Assembly: GCF_029478665.1 (NCBI RefSeq)
Contig: NZ_JARPQB010000021.1
Coordinates: 1 to 64,000 of the forward strand
Length of the DNA stretch: 64,000 nucleotides
DNA from: Pseudomonas entomophila
GTDB lineage: Bacteria > Pseudomonadota > Gammaproteobacteria > Pseudomonadales > Pseudomonadaceae
Direction: 5' to 3'
This document shows, piece after piece, positions 23,800-33,374 of this stretch; within the stretch, counting starts at the first letter, position 1, and each line of letters starts with the position of its first letter. The position numbers and the translations under genes are program-made. The notes under the pieces are model-generated. The model had not been told where the DNA came from. It ran no database searches and worked only from the letters and a program-made list of their open reading frames with translations.

Positions 23800-24465
23800 A
23801 TGAGTTACCAGCACCAGTACGTAGACGGCACCCGCATCCATTACCCGCTGGGCAAGGTGGTGTGCATCGGCCGCAACTACGCCGAGCACGCCAAGGAACT
23901 GGACAACCCCATCCCCAGCGAGCCGCTGCTGTTCATCAAACCCGGTAGCTGCGTGGTGCCCCTGGAAGGCGGCTTCAAGATCCCGACCGAGCGCGGCTCG
24001 GTGCACTACGAAGCGGAAATCGCCGTGCTGCTGGGCAAGCCGCTGTCCACCGCGCCCTCCGAGGAAGAGGTGCTCGACGCCATTTCCGGCTACGCGCCGG
24101 CGCTCGACCTCACCCTGCGTGAAGTGCAGGCGAAACTGAAGGAAAAGGGCCTGCCATGGGAGCTGGCCAAGAGCTTCGATGGTGCTTGTGTGCTGCCGCC
24201 GTTCGTTTCGGCCGGTACTTTCGAGGACCTGGCCGATATCGGCATCCGCCTGACCATCAATGGCGAAGTGCGTCAGGATGGCAGCAGTGCGATGATGCTC
24301 AACCCGATCGTGCCGATCATCCAGCACATCGCCGCGCATTTCTCGCTGCAGCCGGGCGACGTCATTCTCACCGGCACTCCGGCCGGTGTCGGCCCGCTGA
24401 ACGTGGGTGACGAGCTGGTGTTGGAACTTCCGGGCGCAAGCCGTTTCGAAGGTCGCGTGCTCTGA
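23800..24465 (+). CDS. Fumarylacetoacetate-hydrolase-family protein
   Basis: 221 residues with the FAH fold. VVCIGRNYAEHAKELDNPIP opens the domain. The divalent metal is held by acidic residues in VHYEAEIAVLLG and by the Asp in ALDLTLREVQ; LTGTPAGVGPLNVGDELVLE closes the site. Small single-domain members act as acylpyruvate hydrolases or oxaloacetate decarboxylases/tautomerases. Its start is 25 bases after the dehydrogenase stop with AGGAG upstream, so the two are probably one transcript, suggesting a link with 2-oxoacid housekeeping. Confidence 0.88.
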   Translation: MSYQHQYVDGTRIHYPLGKVVCIGRNYAEHAKELDNPIPSEPLLFIKPGSCVVPLEGGFKIPTERGSVHYEAEIAVLLGKPLSTAPSEEEVLDAISGYAPALDLTLREVQAKLKEKGLPWELAKSFDGACVLPPFVSAGTFEDLADIGIRLTINGEVRQDGSSAMMLNPIVPIIQHIAAHFSLQPGDVILTGTPAGVGPLNVGDELVLELPGASRFEGRVL

Positions 24466-24619
24466 CCTTGCATGGCGGCGGCTGGATGCCGTCGCCGTAT
24501 CCCTGACCGCGGGTGGTCGTTGCCATTTTTTTCACAATCGATGCGGATAATGCGCAGACCTGCGCATTTTCGTCGGCATTGGGCTATACCTCACCGCTCG
24601 CTTTCAGGAATTTCCTTCA

Positions 24620-25546
24620 ATGGCCACCTCCACCCGTGCATCCCTTCCGCCTGCACCCAAGCGCCGTGCCTCTCTGCGCTGGCTGATCGGCTTTGCCGCC
24701 CTGGCGGTGATCAGTTATGGCGTAGTCATCGCCATGCACTGGGATGATCGCGGCCTGTTGTGGCTGAAGGAGCGTTTCGAAAGCCCCGCCGAGCGCCTGG
24801 AGAGCATCTGGCTGCCGGACTATGTGGTGGATATCGACGCCAAGCCCTTGGTGGGCATGGAGGAAGACGAAGCCTCGGACGTGGCCTTCAACCCGCACAC
24901 CCGCACCTTGTTCGCCGTGATGGGCAAGCACCCGTTCCTGGCCGAGTTGAGCCTGGAGGGCGATGTGCTGCGCAAGATCCCGTTGCAGGGCTGGAACAAT
25001 CCCGAAGGTGTCGCCGTGCTCGAGGACGGGCAGATCGCGATCACCGACGAGCGCCTGCACGACCTGGTCCTGGTGAAGGTGGACGCCGGCACGACCTCGC
25101 TGAACCGAGCCGACTTCAAGAGCTACGACCTGGGCGAATCGGTCAAGAGCAACAAGGGCTTCGAGGCCGTGGCCTGGGACCCGATGCGCCAGCGCCTGCT
25201 GATCGGCGAGGAGCGCCCGCCGAAGCTGTACACCTGGAACACCGACGGGCATGGCCCGCTCACGGGCGACAAGCAGGTACTGCCCAGCGATGAGCTGGAC
25301 CTGCGCAACCTGTCGGCCTTGGGTGTCGACCCGCGCACAGGCCACCTGCTGGTGCTGTCGGCGGATTCGAACATGCTGCTGGAGCTGGACGAGAAAGGTG
25401 AACAGGTCAGCTTCATGACCCTGCTGGGTGGTTTCAATGGCCTGAAGGACACCGTCCCGCGCGCCGAAGGCGTGGCCATGGACGACAAGGGCAACCTGTA
25501 CATCGTCAGCGAGCCCAACCTGTTCTATCGTTTCCGCAAGCACTGA
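24620..25546 (+). CDS. SdiA-regulated-domain protein 1
   Basis: 308 residues. A cytosolic basic N-terminus and one membrane span (LIGFAALAVISYGVVIAMHW) anchor a periplasmic beta-propeller of the SdiA-regulated/YjiK family. Repeats include SDVAFNPHTRTLFAVMGKHP, GVAVLEDGQIAITDERLHDL and NKGFEAVAWDPMRQRLLIGE. No enzymatic residues are obvious; a binding role is likely. The paralogue at 25637 follows on the same strand after 90 bases. Confidence 0.85.
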   Translation: MATSTRASLPPAPKRRASLRWLIGFAALAVISYGVVIAMHWDDRGLLWLKERFESPAERLESIWLPDYVVDIDAKPLVGMEEDEASDVAFNPHTRTLFAVMGKHPFLAELSLEGDVLRKIPLQGWNNPEGVAVLEDGQIAITDERLHDLVLVKVDAGTTSLNRADFKSYDLGESVKSNKGFEAVAWDPMRQRLLIGEERPPKLYTWNTDGHGPLTGDKQVLPSDELDLRNLSALGVDPRTGHLLVLSADSNMLLELDEKGEQVSFMTLLGGFNGLKDTVPRAEGVAMDDKGNLYIVSEPNLFYRFRKH

Positions 25547-25636
25547 CACGGCCTTCGGCGTATTCCGACGACGGTATTAAGTTTTGCTTCAGTTGTAGAT
25601 GGTTAGATTCGCCTCCCCTTTGCCGAGTCTGCCTCC

Positions 25637-26542
25637 ATGCGCCGTCGTTACCGCCTCACCCTTGCTTTAACTGTGCTTGCCGCCTTGCTCGTCCTGGGTG
25701 CGGCGGCCCAGGAATTCCGCCTGTTCGAGCGCGGCTGGTTCAACCTGCGGGCCTGGTGGCAGCCCGCCGAGCAGAGCATGGGGCTGGATCGCTATCGGGT
25801 TGCGGTGGAGGCACAGCCCATCGAAGGGCTGGACGACGATCTTTCGGCCCTGACCTACGACCCGGACCGCAAGAGCCTGTTCACGGTCACCAATGCCCGT
25901 TCCGAGCTCATCGAGCTGTCGTTGGACGGGCGCATCCTGCGCCGCGTGCCGCTGACCGGCTTCGGCGACCCCGAGGCCGTGGAATATGTGGGCCCCAACA
26001 GCTACGTGATCACCGATGAGCGCCAGCAGCGGCTGATCCGCGTGCGCCTGGAGGATGACACGCTGTTCCTCGATGCCAACGACGCCGAGCAGTTGTCCCT
26101 GGGCATCGGCCTCAATGGCAACAAGGGCTTCGAGGGGTTGGCCTACGACTCGGCGGGCAAGCGCCTGTTCGTGGCCAAGGAGCGCGACCCGATGATGATC
26201 TACGAGGTGCACGGTTTCCCCCATGACAACCCCGACAAGCCTTACGCGGTGCATGTGGTGCAGGACCGCAAGCGCGACAAGCGGTTGTTCGTGCGGGACT
26301 TGTCCAGCCTGCAGTTCGACGAGCGCAGCGGGCATCTGCTGGCCCTGTCGGACGAGTCGCGGCTGGTGCTGGAGCTGGATGTGAAGGGGCGGCCGTTGAG
26401 CACCCTGTCCCTGCGCAAGGGCATGCAAGGGTTGAAGCAGACGGTGCCGCAGGCGGAAGGGATTGCGATGGACGATGCCGGGACCATCTACCTGGTCAGT
26501 GAGCCGAACCTGTTCTACGTGTTCAAGCAGCCGGCTGATTGA
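25637..26542 (+). CDS. SdiA-regulated-domain protein 2
   Basis: 301 residues, a clear paralogue of the gene at 24620 with the same layout: N-terminal span (LTLALTVLAALLVLGAAAQE) then the propeller, with ALTYDPDRKSLFTVTNARSE, YVITDERQQRLIRVRLEDDT and NKGFEGLAYDSAGKRLFVAK. The C-terminal PQAEGIAMDDAGTIYLVSEP matches RAEGVAMDDKGNLYIVSEP of the first copy. Arrangement suggests an old tandem duplication with divergence. Function unknown. Confidence 0.85.
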   Translation: MRRRYRLTLALTVLAALLVLGAAAQEFRLFERGWFNLRAWWQPAEQSMGLDRYRVAVEAQPIEGLDDDLSALTYDPDRKSLFTVTNARSELIELSLDGRILRRVPLTGFGDPEAVEYVGPNSYVITDERQQRLIRVRLEDDTLFLDANDAEQLSLGIGLNGNKGFEGLAYDSAGKRLFVAKERDPMMIYEVHGFPHDNPDKPYAVHVVQDRKRDKRLFVRDLSSLQFDERSGHLLALSDESRLVLELDVKGRPLSTLSLRKGMQGLKQTVPQAEGIAMDDAGTIYLVSEPNLFYVFKQPAD

Positions 26543-26589
26543 TTGCCTGGGCTGACGCTATCGTGGGGCAAGCGGATTTACGCCTGCCC

Positions 26590-26706
26590 CTGTAGGAGCG
26601 GCCTTGTGCCGCGAAAGGGCCGCAAGGCGGCCCCGGCAATCTTTGTTCAACGCTGAAATCTGGGGCTGCTCTGCAGCCCTTTCGCGGCACAAGGCCGCTC
26701 CTACAG
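26590..26706. repeat. REP inverted pair
   Basis: CTGTAGGAGCGGCCTTGTGC and its inverse, in the convergent gap before rpiA. Confidence 0.9.
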
Positions 26707-26751
26707 ATATCGCGCAAGGCTTGAAGTTAGCGCTTGCGCGGGGGAGCGGGC

Positions 26752-27426
26752 TTACTCGGCCTTGAGGGTCTTCACGCCTTCGGCGGTACCCAGCAGCAGC
26801 ACATCCGCCGGGCGCGCCGCGAACAGGCCATTGGTGACCACGCCGACGATGGCGTTGATCTGGCTTTCCAGCTCGACCGGGTTGGTGATCTGCAGGTTGT
26901 GCACGTCGAGGATGACGTTGCCGTTGTCGGTCACCACGCCCTCGCGGTAGACCGGGTCGCCGCCCAGCTTGACCAGCTGGCGCGCCACGTGGCTGCGGGC
27001 CATGGGGATGACCTCGACCGGCAGCGGGAAGGCGCCCAGGACGGGGACCAGCTTGCTGGCGTCGGCGATGCAGATGAAGGTCTTGGCCACCGCCGCGACA
27101 ATCTTCTCGCGGGTCAGGGCCGCGCCGCCGCCCTTGATCAGGTTCAGGTGGGCGTCGCTCTCGTCGGCGCCATCCACGTAGAACTCCAGCTCGCTGACGC
27201 TGTTCAGCTCGTAGACCGGGATGCCATGGCCCTTCAGGCGCTGGGCGGTGGCCTCGGAGCTGGCGACGGCGCCGTCGAAGGCGGTCTTGTGCTGGGCCAG
27301 GGCGTCGATGAAGAAGTTGGCGGTGGAACCTGTGCCAACGCCGACGACGCTTTTTTCATCCAGCTTGGGCAGGATGAGGTCGACGGCGGCCTGGGCGACG
27401 GCCTGTTTGAGTTGGTCCTGGGTCAT
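26752..27426 (-). CDS. rpiA: Ribose-5-phosphate isomerase A
   Basis: 224 residues from the ATG at 27426; the open frame upstream lacks family similarity. The enzyme interconverts ribose-5-phosphate and ribulose-5-phosphate in the pentose phosphate pathway. Seen are the phosphate-binding [19 protein letters not shown], the catalytic segment [20 protein letters not shown] then ALTREKIVA, and [20 protein letters not shown]. It is divergent from ilvA, with about 130 bases between the starts for both promoters. Confidence 0.97.
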   Translation of the reverse strand: MTQDQLKQAVAQAAVDLILPKLDEKSVVGVGTGSTANFFIDALAQHKTAFDGAVASSEATAQRLKGHGIPVYELNSVSELEFYVDGADESDAHLNLIKGGGAALTREKIVAAVAKTFICIADASKLVPVLGAFPLPVEVIPMARSHVARQLVKLGGDPVYREGVVTDNGNVILDVHNLQITNPVELESQINAIVGVVTNGLFAARPADVLLLGTAEGVKTLKAE

Positions 27427-27559
27427 GCGGGCTCCGGGAGGGGCAGGGCGGATTTCAAAGTTGCCTAGTATAACGGCTCCGGCGGCTTTGCTGTGGCTGC
27501 CCGACGTGACGCTGCGGTAGACTCCCAGGCCTTGTCCCGCGGCCCAGTGATGCTTTCCG

Positions 27560-29074
27560 ATGCTCGAACAGTACGTCAAGAAGATCCTCACCTCGCGCGT
27601 CTACGACGTTGCTGTCGAAACCCCGTTGCACAGCGCCGGGCAACTGAGCAAGCGCCTGGGCAACACGGTCCTGCTCAAGCGCGAGGACCTGCAACCGGTG
27701 TTCTCGTTCAAGATCCGCGGGGCCTACAACAAGCTGGCGCAGTTGAGCGCGGAGGAGCTGGCCCGCGGCGTGGTCACCGCTTCGGCCGGCAACCACGCCC
27801 AGGGCGTGGCCCTGGCGGCCCGGGAGCTGGGCATCAAGGCGACCATCGTGATGCCCCGGACCACCCCCGAGATCAAGGTCGAGGGCGTGCGTTCGCGTGG
27901 CGGCAAGGTGGTGCTGCATGGCGACTCCTTCCCCGAGGCGCTGGCGTACTCGCTGAAACTGGTCGACGAGAAGGGCTTCGTCTACATCCACCCCTACGAT
28001 GACCCGCACACCATCGCCGGCCAGGGCACCGTGGCCATGGAGATCCTGCGCCAGCACCCGGGCCAGCTTGATGCGATCTTCGTGCCGGTGGGCGGTGGCG
28101 GGCTGATCGCCGGTATTGCCGCCTACGTGAAGTACCTGCGCCCCGAGATCAAGGTGATCGGCGTCGAACCGGACGACTCGAACTGCCTGCAGGCCGCGAT
28201 GGCCGCGGGCGAGCGCGTGGTGCTGCCACAGGTCGGGCTGTTCGCCGACGGCGTGGCGGTGGCGCAGATCGGCCAGCACACCTTCGATATCTGCCGTCAC
28301 CATGTGGACGAGGTGATCACCGTCAGCACCGATGAAATCTGCGCGGCAATCAAGGATATCTACGACGATACCCGCTCGATCACCGAACCTGCTGGTGCAT
28401 TGGGGGTTGCCGGGATCAAGAAGTATGTCGAGCTCAAGGGGGTGACGGGCCAGACCCTGGTGGCCATCGACTCGGGCGCCAACGTCAACTTCGACCGCCT
28501 GCGCCATGTGGCCGAACGTGCCGAGCTGGGCGAAAAGCGCGAGGCGATCATCGCCGTGACCATCCCCGAACGCCCGGGCAGCTTCAAGGCGTTCTGCGAG
28601 GCGATCGGCAAGCGCCAGATCACCGAATTCAACTACCGCAAGCACACGGCGGACGAAGCCCACATCTTTGTCGGTGTGCAGACCCATCCGGAAACCGACC
28701 CGCGCGCCGCGTTGGTGCAGCAGTTGACCGAGCAGGGCTTCCCGGTCACCGACCTGACCGACAACGAGCTGGCCAAGCTGCATATCCGCCACATGGTCGG
28801 TGGCCACTCGGCGGGGGCCAGCGACGAGATGGTGCTGCGCTTCGAGTTCCCGGAACGCCCGGGCGCTTTGTTCAACTTCCTCAACAAGCTGGGTGGGCGC
28901 TGGAACATCTCGATGTTCCACTACCGTAACCACGGTGCGGCCGATGGTCGCGTGGTGGCGGGGTTGCAGGTGCCGGAGGAGGAGCGTCACCTGGTGCCGG
29001 CGGCGCTGGCGAAGATCGGCTATCCGTACTGGGACGAGACCGAGAACCCGGCTTACCGGCTATTCTTGGGCTGA
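27560..29074 (+). CDS. ilvA: Biosynthetic threonine deaminase
   Basis: 504 residues, the long biosynthetic form. PLP-dependent conversion of threonine to 2-oxobutyrate starts isoleucine synthesis. The PLP lysine is in [16 protein letters not shown], the cofactor phosphate loop is [11 protein letters not shown], and the catalytic domain runs to about residue 320. Two ACT-like regulatory domains follow ([20 protein letters not shown] and [20 protein letters not shown]), which bind isoleucine and valine. So feedback control by isoleucine is expected. Confidence 0.97.
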   Translation: MLEQYVKKILTSRVYDVAVETPLHSAGQLSKRLGNTVLLKREDLQPVFSFKIRGAYNKLAQLSAEELARGVVTASAGNHAQGVALAARELGIKATIVMPRTTPEIKVEGVRSRGGKVVLHGDSFPEALAYSLKLVDEKGFVYIHPYDDPHTIAGQGTVAMEILRQHPGQLDAIFVPVGGGGLIAGIAAYVKYLRPEIKVIGVEPDDSNCLQAAMAAGERVVLPQVGLFADGVAVAQIGQHTFDICRHHVDEVITVSTDEICAAIKDIYDDTRSITEPAGALGVAGIKKYVELKGVTGQTLVAIDSGANVNFDRLRHVAERAELGEKREAIIAVTIPERPGSFKAFCEAIGKRQITEFNYRKHTADEAHIFVGVQTHPETDPRAALVQQLTEQGFPVTDLTDNELAKLHIRHMVGGHSAGASDEMVLRFEFPERPGALFNFLNKLGGRWNISMFHYRNHGAADGRVVAGLQVPEEERHLVPAALAKIGYPYWDETENPAYRLFLG

Positions 29075-29082
29075 AACAAGCA

Positions 29083-29121
29083 TCGTGGGGCAGCCGCTGG
29101 GAGCGGGCTTGCCCCGCGATT
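29083..29121. repeat. Single REP
   Basis: GGGAGCGGGCTTGCCCCGCG in the 75-base gap between ilvA and the DUF2269 gene. Confidence 0.75.
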
Positions 29122-29149
29122 GGACGGCCTGCAGAAGGACACTCCATAG

Positions 29150-29575
29150 ATGGAACACCTGACCACACTCAAGACCCTGCACATCCTCGCCACCGCGCTG
29201 CTGCTGCTGGGCGCCCTGGGCCTGGCAATCTGGACCATTCGAGCCCGCCGCAAGGGTGATGCCGATGCCTACGGGAAGTTGCTGCGCCGGCCACTGGTAT
29301 TCGTCTGGCTGCTGATGGGCCTGTGCCTGGTGAGCATGCCGTTCACCGGCTGGTGGCTGGTGCATCTGGTTGGCTGGCCGTTGGGACAGACCTGGGTGCT
29401 GGCCTCCAGCGTCATCTACACCTTCGGCGCGTTTGCCGCCTGGTGGTTGCTGGTGCGGCTCAACCGGCTGCGCAAGGCTGAAGTGGTGGGGCTTAAGTTC
29501 ACTTTGGCGTTGGCGGTGTTCAGTGGGGTGTGTTTCCTGTCCATTGCCGGCCTGATGGGCGCCAAGCCAATCTAG
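29150..29575 (+). CDS. DUF2269 inner-membrane protein
   Basis: 141 residues with four hydrophobic spans: LHILATALLLLGALGLAIWT, RPLVFVWLLMGLCLVSMPFT, VLASSVIYTFGAFAAWWLLV and LALAVFSGVCFLSIAGLMGA. TLKTLHILA near the N-terminus and R-R-P at the second span fit DUF2269. Its role is unknown; membrane histidines and aromatic residues have led to guesses of redox or ion handling. It follows ilvA on the same strand. Confidence 0.8.
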   Translation: MEHLTTLKTLHILATALLLLGALGLAIWTIRARRKGDADAYGKLLRRPLVFVWLLMGLCLVSMPFTGWWLVHLVGWPLGQTWVLASSVIYTFGAFAAWWLLVRLNRLRKAEVVGLKFTLALAVFSGVCFLSIAGLMGAKPI

Positions 29576-29590
29576 CAACGGCGCCGAACC

Positions 29591-29675
29591 TGTAGGAGCC
29601 AGCCTTGCTGGCGATGCAGGGCGCAGCCTTGCCGGGGTTCTCCAGGGCCCTTTCGCCAGCAAGGCTGGCTCCTAC
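29591..29675. repeat. REP inverted pair
   Basis: CTGTAGGAGCCAGCCTTGCT and its inverse in the convergent gap between the DUF2269 and HAD genes. Confidence 0.9.
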
Positions 29676-29689
29676 GGGGCGCGTCCAGT

Positions 29690-30346
29690 TCAGTCGCGCA
29701 GTGAGATGATCTCCCAGCCCCTGCGCTGGGCCTGCGCCCGCAGTTTCGGGTCCGGATCCACCGCCACCGGCCGCTCCACCAGCTCCAGCAACGGCACATC
29801 GTTCAGCGAATCGCTATAGAAGCAGCTGCCCTCCAGGTCGAAGCCGTTCTCCAGCATCCAGCGTTTCAACCGCGTCACCTTGCCTTCACGGAAACACGGT
29901 ATATCGGTACTGCGCCCGGTGTAGCGCCCGTCCTGCGTCTCGCATTCGGTGGCCAGCAGGGTGCGCACCCCAAGGCGGTGGGCGATGGGCGCGGTGACGA
30001 AGCGGTTGGTGGCGGTGATGATCACCAGCTGGTCGCCGGCCTCGCGATGCTGGCGCAACAGGGCCTCGGCCTTGGGCAGGATGATCGGCTCGATGCAATC
30101 ACGCATGAATTCGCGGTGCCACTGCGCCAGCTGCGCGGGCTCGCTGGCCGCGAGGATTTCCATGGAGAAGGCCAGGTAGGCCTGCATGTCCAGGGCGCCG
30201 CTGAGGTAGTCCTGGTAGAAGGCATCGTTGCGTGCCTTGTACGCGATCGGGTCGAGGATGCCCCGTTCGCACAGGTAGTCACCCCAGGCGTGGTCGCTGT
30301 CGCCACCGAGGAGGGTATTGTCCAGGTCGAATAACGCCAGGCGCAT
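29690..30346 (-). CDS. HAD-IB phosphatase (SerB-like)
   Basis: 218 residues from the ATG at 30346. Motif I is [15 protein letters not shown] with both catalytic Asp residues, motif II is VIITATNRF, the motif III Lys is in [10 protein letters not shown], and motif IV is [13 protein letters not shown]. The helical cap between motifs I and II places it in subfamily IB, which includes phosphoserine phosphatase and some histidinol-phosphate phosphatases. In the related P. aeruginosa position I recall evidence for a histidinol-phosphatase role, but I cannot verify it. It is divergent from rppH. Confidence 0.85.
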   Translation of the reverse strand: MRLALFDLDNTLLGGDSDHAWGDYLCERGILDPIAYKARNDAFYQDYLSGALDMQAYLAFSMEILAASEPAQLAQWHREFMRDCIEPIILPKAEALLRQHREAGDQLVIITATNRFVTAPIAHRLGVRTLLATECETQDGRYTGRSTDIPCFREGKVTRLKRWMLENGFDLEGSCFYSDSLNDVPLLELVERPVAVDPDPKLRAQAQRRGWEIISLRD

Positions 30347-30485
30347 GGGTTGTCTCGCATCAGCTTCCGGGAGCCCCGCAGAATACGGAGTTTTCACCTC
30401 GCTGCACATAAGCTTGGCGGGCGCGTTGCTGCGTGCTCGGGCTTTGTGGAACAATGCGGCGACATGCGTTTGCGAGGTTGCTGCC

Positions 30486-30965
30486 GTGATCGACCCGGAT
30501 GGTTTTCGCCCCAATGTCGGGATCATTCTCACGAATGATGCCGGGCAGGTGCTATGGGCTCGGCGGATCAACCAGGATGCCTGGCAGTTCCCCCAGGGTG
30601 GCATCAACCCTGACGAGACGCCGGAAGACGCCCTGTACCGCGAGCTGAACGAAGAAGTTGGCCTTGAGCGCGACGATGTGGAAATTCTTGCCTGCACCCG
30701 TGGCTGGTTGCGTTATCGTTTACCGCAACGCCTGGTGCGCACCCACAGCCAGCCGCTGTGCATCGGCCAGAAACAGAAGTGGTTCCTGCTACGCCTGGTG
30801 AGCAACGAGCAACGGGTACGCATGGACCTCACCGGCAAACCGGAATTCGACGGCTGGCGCTGGGTCAGCTACTGGTATCCGCTGGGCCAGGTGGTGACAT
30901 TCAAGCGCGAGGTCTACCGACGCGCCCTGAAAGAGCTAGCCCCGCGCCTGCTGACGCGCGACTGA
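30486..30965 (+). CDS. rppH: RNA pyrophosphohydrolase
   Basis: 159 residues from a GTG start at 30486 with GAGGT upstream; [20 protein letters not shown] is the standard N-terminus, so the longer open frame is not used. The Nudix box is [20 protein letters not shown] followed by VG. RppH removes pyrophosphate from the 5' end of mRNAs to start RNase E decay. It lies 22 bases before ptsP in the usual gammaproteobacterial rppH-ptsP pair. Confidence 0.96.
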   Translation: MIDPDGFRPNVGIILTNDAGQVLWARRINQDAWQFPQGGINPDETPEDALYRELNEEVGLERDDVEILACTRGWLRYRLPQRLVRTHSQPLCIGQKQKWFLLRLVSNEQRVRMDLTGKPEFDGWRWVSYWYPLGQVVTFKREVYRRALKELAPRLLTRD

Positions 30966-30987
30966 CGACGGAGTCCGACCCCGAGCC

Positions 30988-33261
30988 ATGCTCAATACGC
31001 TGCGCAAGATCGTCCAGGAAGTGAACTCCGCCAAAGATCTCAAGACGGCGTTGGGTATCATTGTCTTGCGCGTCAAGGAGGCCATGGGCAGCCAGGTCTG
31101 CTCGGTCTACTTGCTCGATCCGGAAACCAACCGTTTCGTGCTGATGGCGACGGAGGGCCTGAACAAGCGCTCCATCGGCAAGGTCAGCATGGCCCCCAAC
31201 GAGGGCCTGGTCGGCCTGGTCGGTACCCGCGAGGAGCCGCTGAACCTCGAGAACGCCGCCGACCACCCGCGTTACCGCTACTTCGCCGAAACCGGCGAAG
31301 AGAAATTCGCCTCCTTCCTCGGTGCCCCCATCATCCACCACCGTCGCGTGGTGGGTGTGCTGGTCATCCAGCAGAAGGAGCGCCGCCAGTTCGACGAAGG
31401 CGAAGAAGCCTTCCTCGTCACCATGAGTGCCCAGCTCGCCGGGGTTATCGCCCACGCCGAGGCCACCGGCTCCATCCGCGGCCTGGGCCGCCAGGGCAAG
31501 GGCATCCAGGAGGCCCGCTTCGTGGGTGTTCCGGGCTCGCCCGGCGCCGCCGTCGGCCGCTCCGTGGTGATGCTGCCGCCCGCCGACCTGGAAGTGGTGC
31601 CGGACCGCACCGTCGAGGACATCGACAACGAACTCAAGCTGTTCAACAACGCCCTCGAAGGCGTGCGCGAGGACATGCGCAAGCTGTCTGCCAAGCTCGC
31701 CACCCAGTTGCGCCCCGAAGAGCGCGCGTTGTTCGACGTGTACCTGATGATGCTCGAGGACGCCGCCCTCGGTGGCGAGGTGGTCGAGGTCATCAAGACC
31801 GGCCAGTGGGCCCAGGGCGCCCTGCGCCAGGTGGTCGGCGAGCACGTCAACCGCTTCGAGCTGATGGACGATGACTACCTGCGCGAGCGTGCCTCGGACG
31901 TCAAGGACCTGGGCCGACGCCTGCTGGCGTATCTCCAGGAGGCCCGTTCGCAGTCGCTGGTCTATGAAGACAACACCATCCTGGTCAGCGAGGAACTGAC
32001 CCCCGCCATGCTCGGCGAGGTGCCGGAAGGCAAGCTGGTGGGCCTGGTCTCGGTACTGGGTTCGGGCAACTCCCACGTGGCGATCCTCGCCCGGGCGATG
32101 GGTATCCCCACCGTCATGGGCGTGGTCGACCTGCCGTATTCGAAGGCCGACGGCATCGACATGATTGTCGACGGCTACAAGGGCGAGGTGTTCACCAACC
32201 CCGGCGAGGTGCTGCGCAAGCAGTACAGCGATGTGGTCGAGGAGGAACGCCAGCTGGCCCGCGGCCTCGACGCCCTGCGCGAGCTACCCTGCATCACCCC
32301 GGACGGCCACCGCATGCCGCTGTGGGTCAACACCGGCCTGCTCGCCGACGTGGCCCGGGCCCAGCAGCGCGGCGCCGAGGGTGTCGGCCTGTACCGCACC
32401 GAAGTGCCGTTCATGATCAACCAGCGCTTCCCCAGCGAGAAGGAGCAACTGGCGATCTACCGCGAGCAGCTGCAGGCCTTCCACCCGCTGCCGGTGACTA
32501 TGCGCAGCCTCGACATCGGTGGCGACAAGTCGCTGTCGTACTTCCCGATCAAGGAAGAAAACCCGTTCCTCGGTTGGCGCGGCATCCGCGTCACCCTCGA
32601 TCACCCGGAAATCTTCCTGGTGCAGACCCGCGCCATGCTCAAGGCCAGCGAGGGCCTGAACAACCTGCGCATCCTGTTGCCGATGATTTCTGGCATCCAT
32701 GAGCTGGAAGAAGCGCTGCACCTGATCCACCGCGCCTGGGGCGAGGTGCGTGACGAAGGCACCGACGTGCCCATGCCGCCGGTCGGGGTGATGGTGGAGA
32801 TCCCCGCCGCCGTGTACCAGACCCGCGAGCTGGCGCGGCAGGTGGACTTCCTCTCGGTCGGGTCGAACGACCTGACGCAGTACCTGCTGGCCGTTGACCG
32901 CAACAACCCGCGGGTCGCCGACCTGTACGACTACCTGCACCCGGCCGTGCTGCAGGCGTTGCAGACGGTGGTCAGCGTGGCCCATGAAGAAGGCAAGCCG
33001 GTGAGCATCTGCGGCGAGATGGCCGGCGACCCGGCTGCCGCGATCCTGCTGATGGCCATGGGCTTCGACAGCCTGTCGATGAACGCCACCAACCTGCCGA
33101 AGGTGAAGTGGATGCTGCGTCAGATCAACAAGAGCAAGGCCAAGGAATTGCTGGCCGACGCCATGAGCCACGACAACCCGCAGGTTATCCACAGCTCGCT
33201 GCAACTGGCGCTGAAGAACCTTGGCCTGGCGCGGATGATCGGGCCGAACAAGACCCTCTGA
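30988..33261 (+). CDS. ptsP: PEP-protein phosphotransferase EINtr
   Basis: 757 residues. An N-terminal GAF domain (about 1-160; FVLMATEGLNKRSIGKVSMA) senses metabolites such as glutamine in this family. The enzyme I part follows: the active His in GSGNSHVAILARAMGIPTVM, the PEP-binding barrel with MRSLDIGGDKSL and LSVGSNDLTQYLLAVDRNNP, and the catalytic Cys in GKPVSICGEMAGDP. It starts the nitrogen PTS chain EINtr-NPr-EIIANtr, linking nitrogen status to carbon storage and potassium. Co-transcribed with rppH. Confidence 0.96.
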   Translation: MLNTLRKIVQEVNSAKDLKTALGIIVLRVKEAMGSQVCSVYLLDPETNRFVLMATEGLNKRSIGKVSMAPNEGLVGLVGTREEPLNLENAADHPRYRYFAETGEEKFASFLGAPIIHHRRVVGVLVIQQKERRQFDEGEEAFLVTMSAQLAGVIAHAEATGSIRGLGRQGKGIQEARFVGVPGSPGAAVGRSVVMLPPADLEVVPDRTVEDIDNELKLFNNALEGVREDMRKLSAKLATQLRPEERALFDVYLMMLEDAALGGEVVEVIKTGQWAQGALRQVVGEHVNRFELMDDDYLRERASDVKDLGRRLLAYLQEARSQSLVYEDNTILVSEELTPAMLGEVPEGKLVGLVSVLGSGNSHVAILARAMGIPTVMGVVDLPYSKADGIDMIVDGYKGEVFTNPGEVLRKQYSDVVEEERQLARGLDALRELPCITPDGHRMPLWVNTGLLADVARAQQRGAEGVGLYRTEVPFMINQRFPSEKEQLAIYREQLQAFHPLPVTMRSLDIGGDKSLSYFPIKEENPFLGWRGIRVTLDHPEIFLVQTRAMLKASEGLNNLRILLPMISGIHELEEALHLIHRAWGEVRDEGTDVPMPPVGVMVEIPAAVYQTRELARQVDFLSVGSNDLTQYLLAVDRNNPRVADLYDYLHPAVLQALQTVVSVAHEEGKPVSICGEMAGDPAAAILLMAMGFDSLSMNATNLPKVKWMLRQINKSKAKELLADAMSHDNPQVIHSSLQLALKNLGLARMIGPNKTL

Positions 33262-33278
33262 TTCGCTGCGCCTGGACG

Positions 33279-33358
33279 GGCCCTTTCGCCGGCAAAGCCG
33301 GCTCCTACGACGGTCGCGGCGTTACGCCTATCCTGTAGGAGCCGGCTTGCCGGCGAAC
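33279..33358. repeat. REP inverted pair
   Basis: CGCCGGCAAAGCCGGCTCCT and TGTAGGAGCCGGCTTGCCGG, between convergent ptsP and the NRDE gene. Confidence 0.9.
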
Positions 33359-33374
33359 CGCCCGTAAAACCACC

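Noticed and set aside
22203..23801. 532-codon open frame opposite the D-2-hydroxyglutarate dehydrogenase gene
   Set aside because: Shadow of a clearly identified enzyme; its residues are the low-complexity mix expected from antisense reading.
27455..28990. 511-codon open frame opposite ilvA
   Set aside because: Antisense shadow; ilvA is unambiguous on the plus strand.
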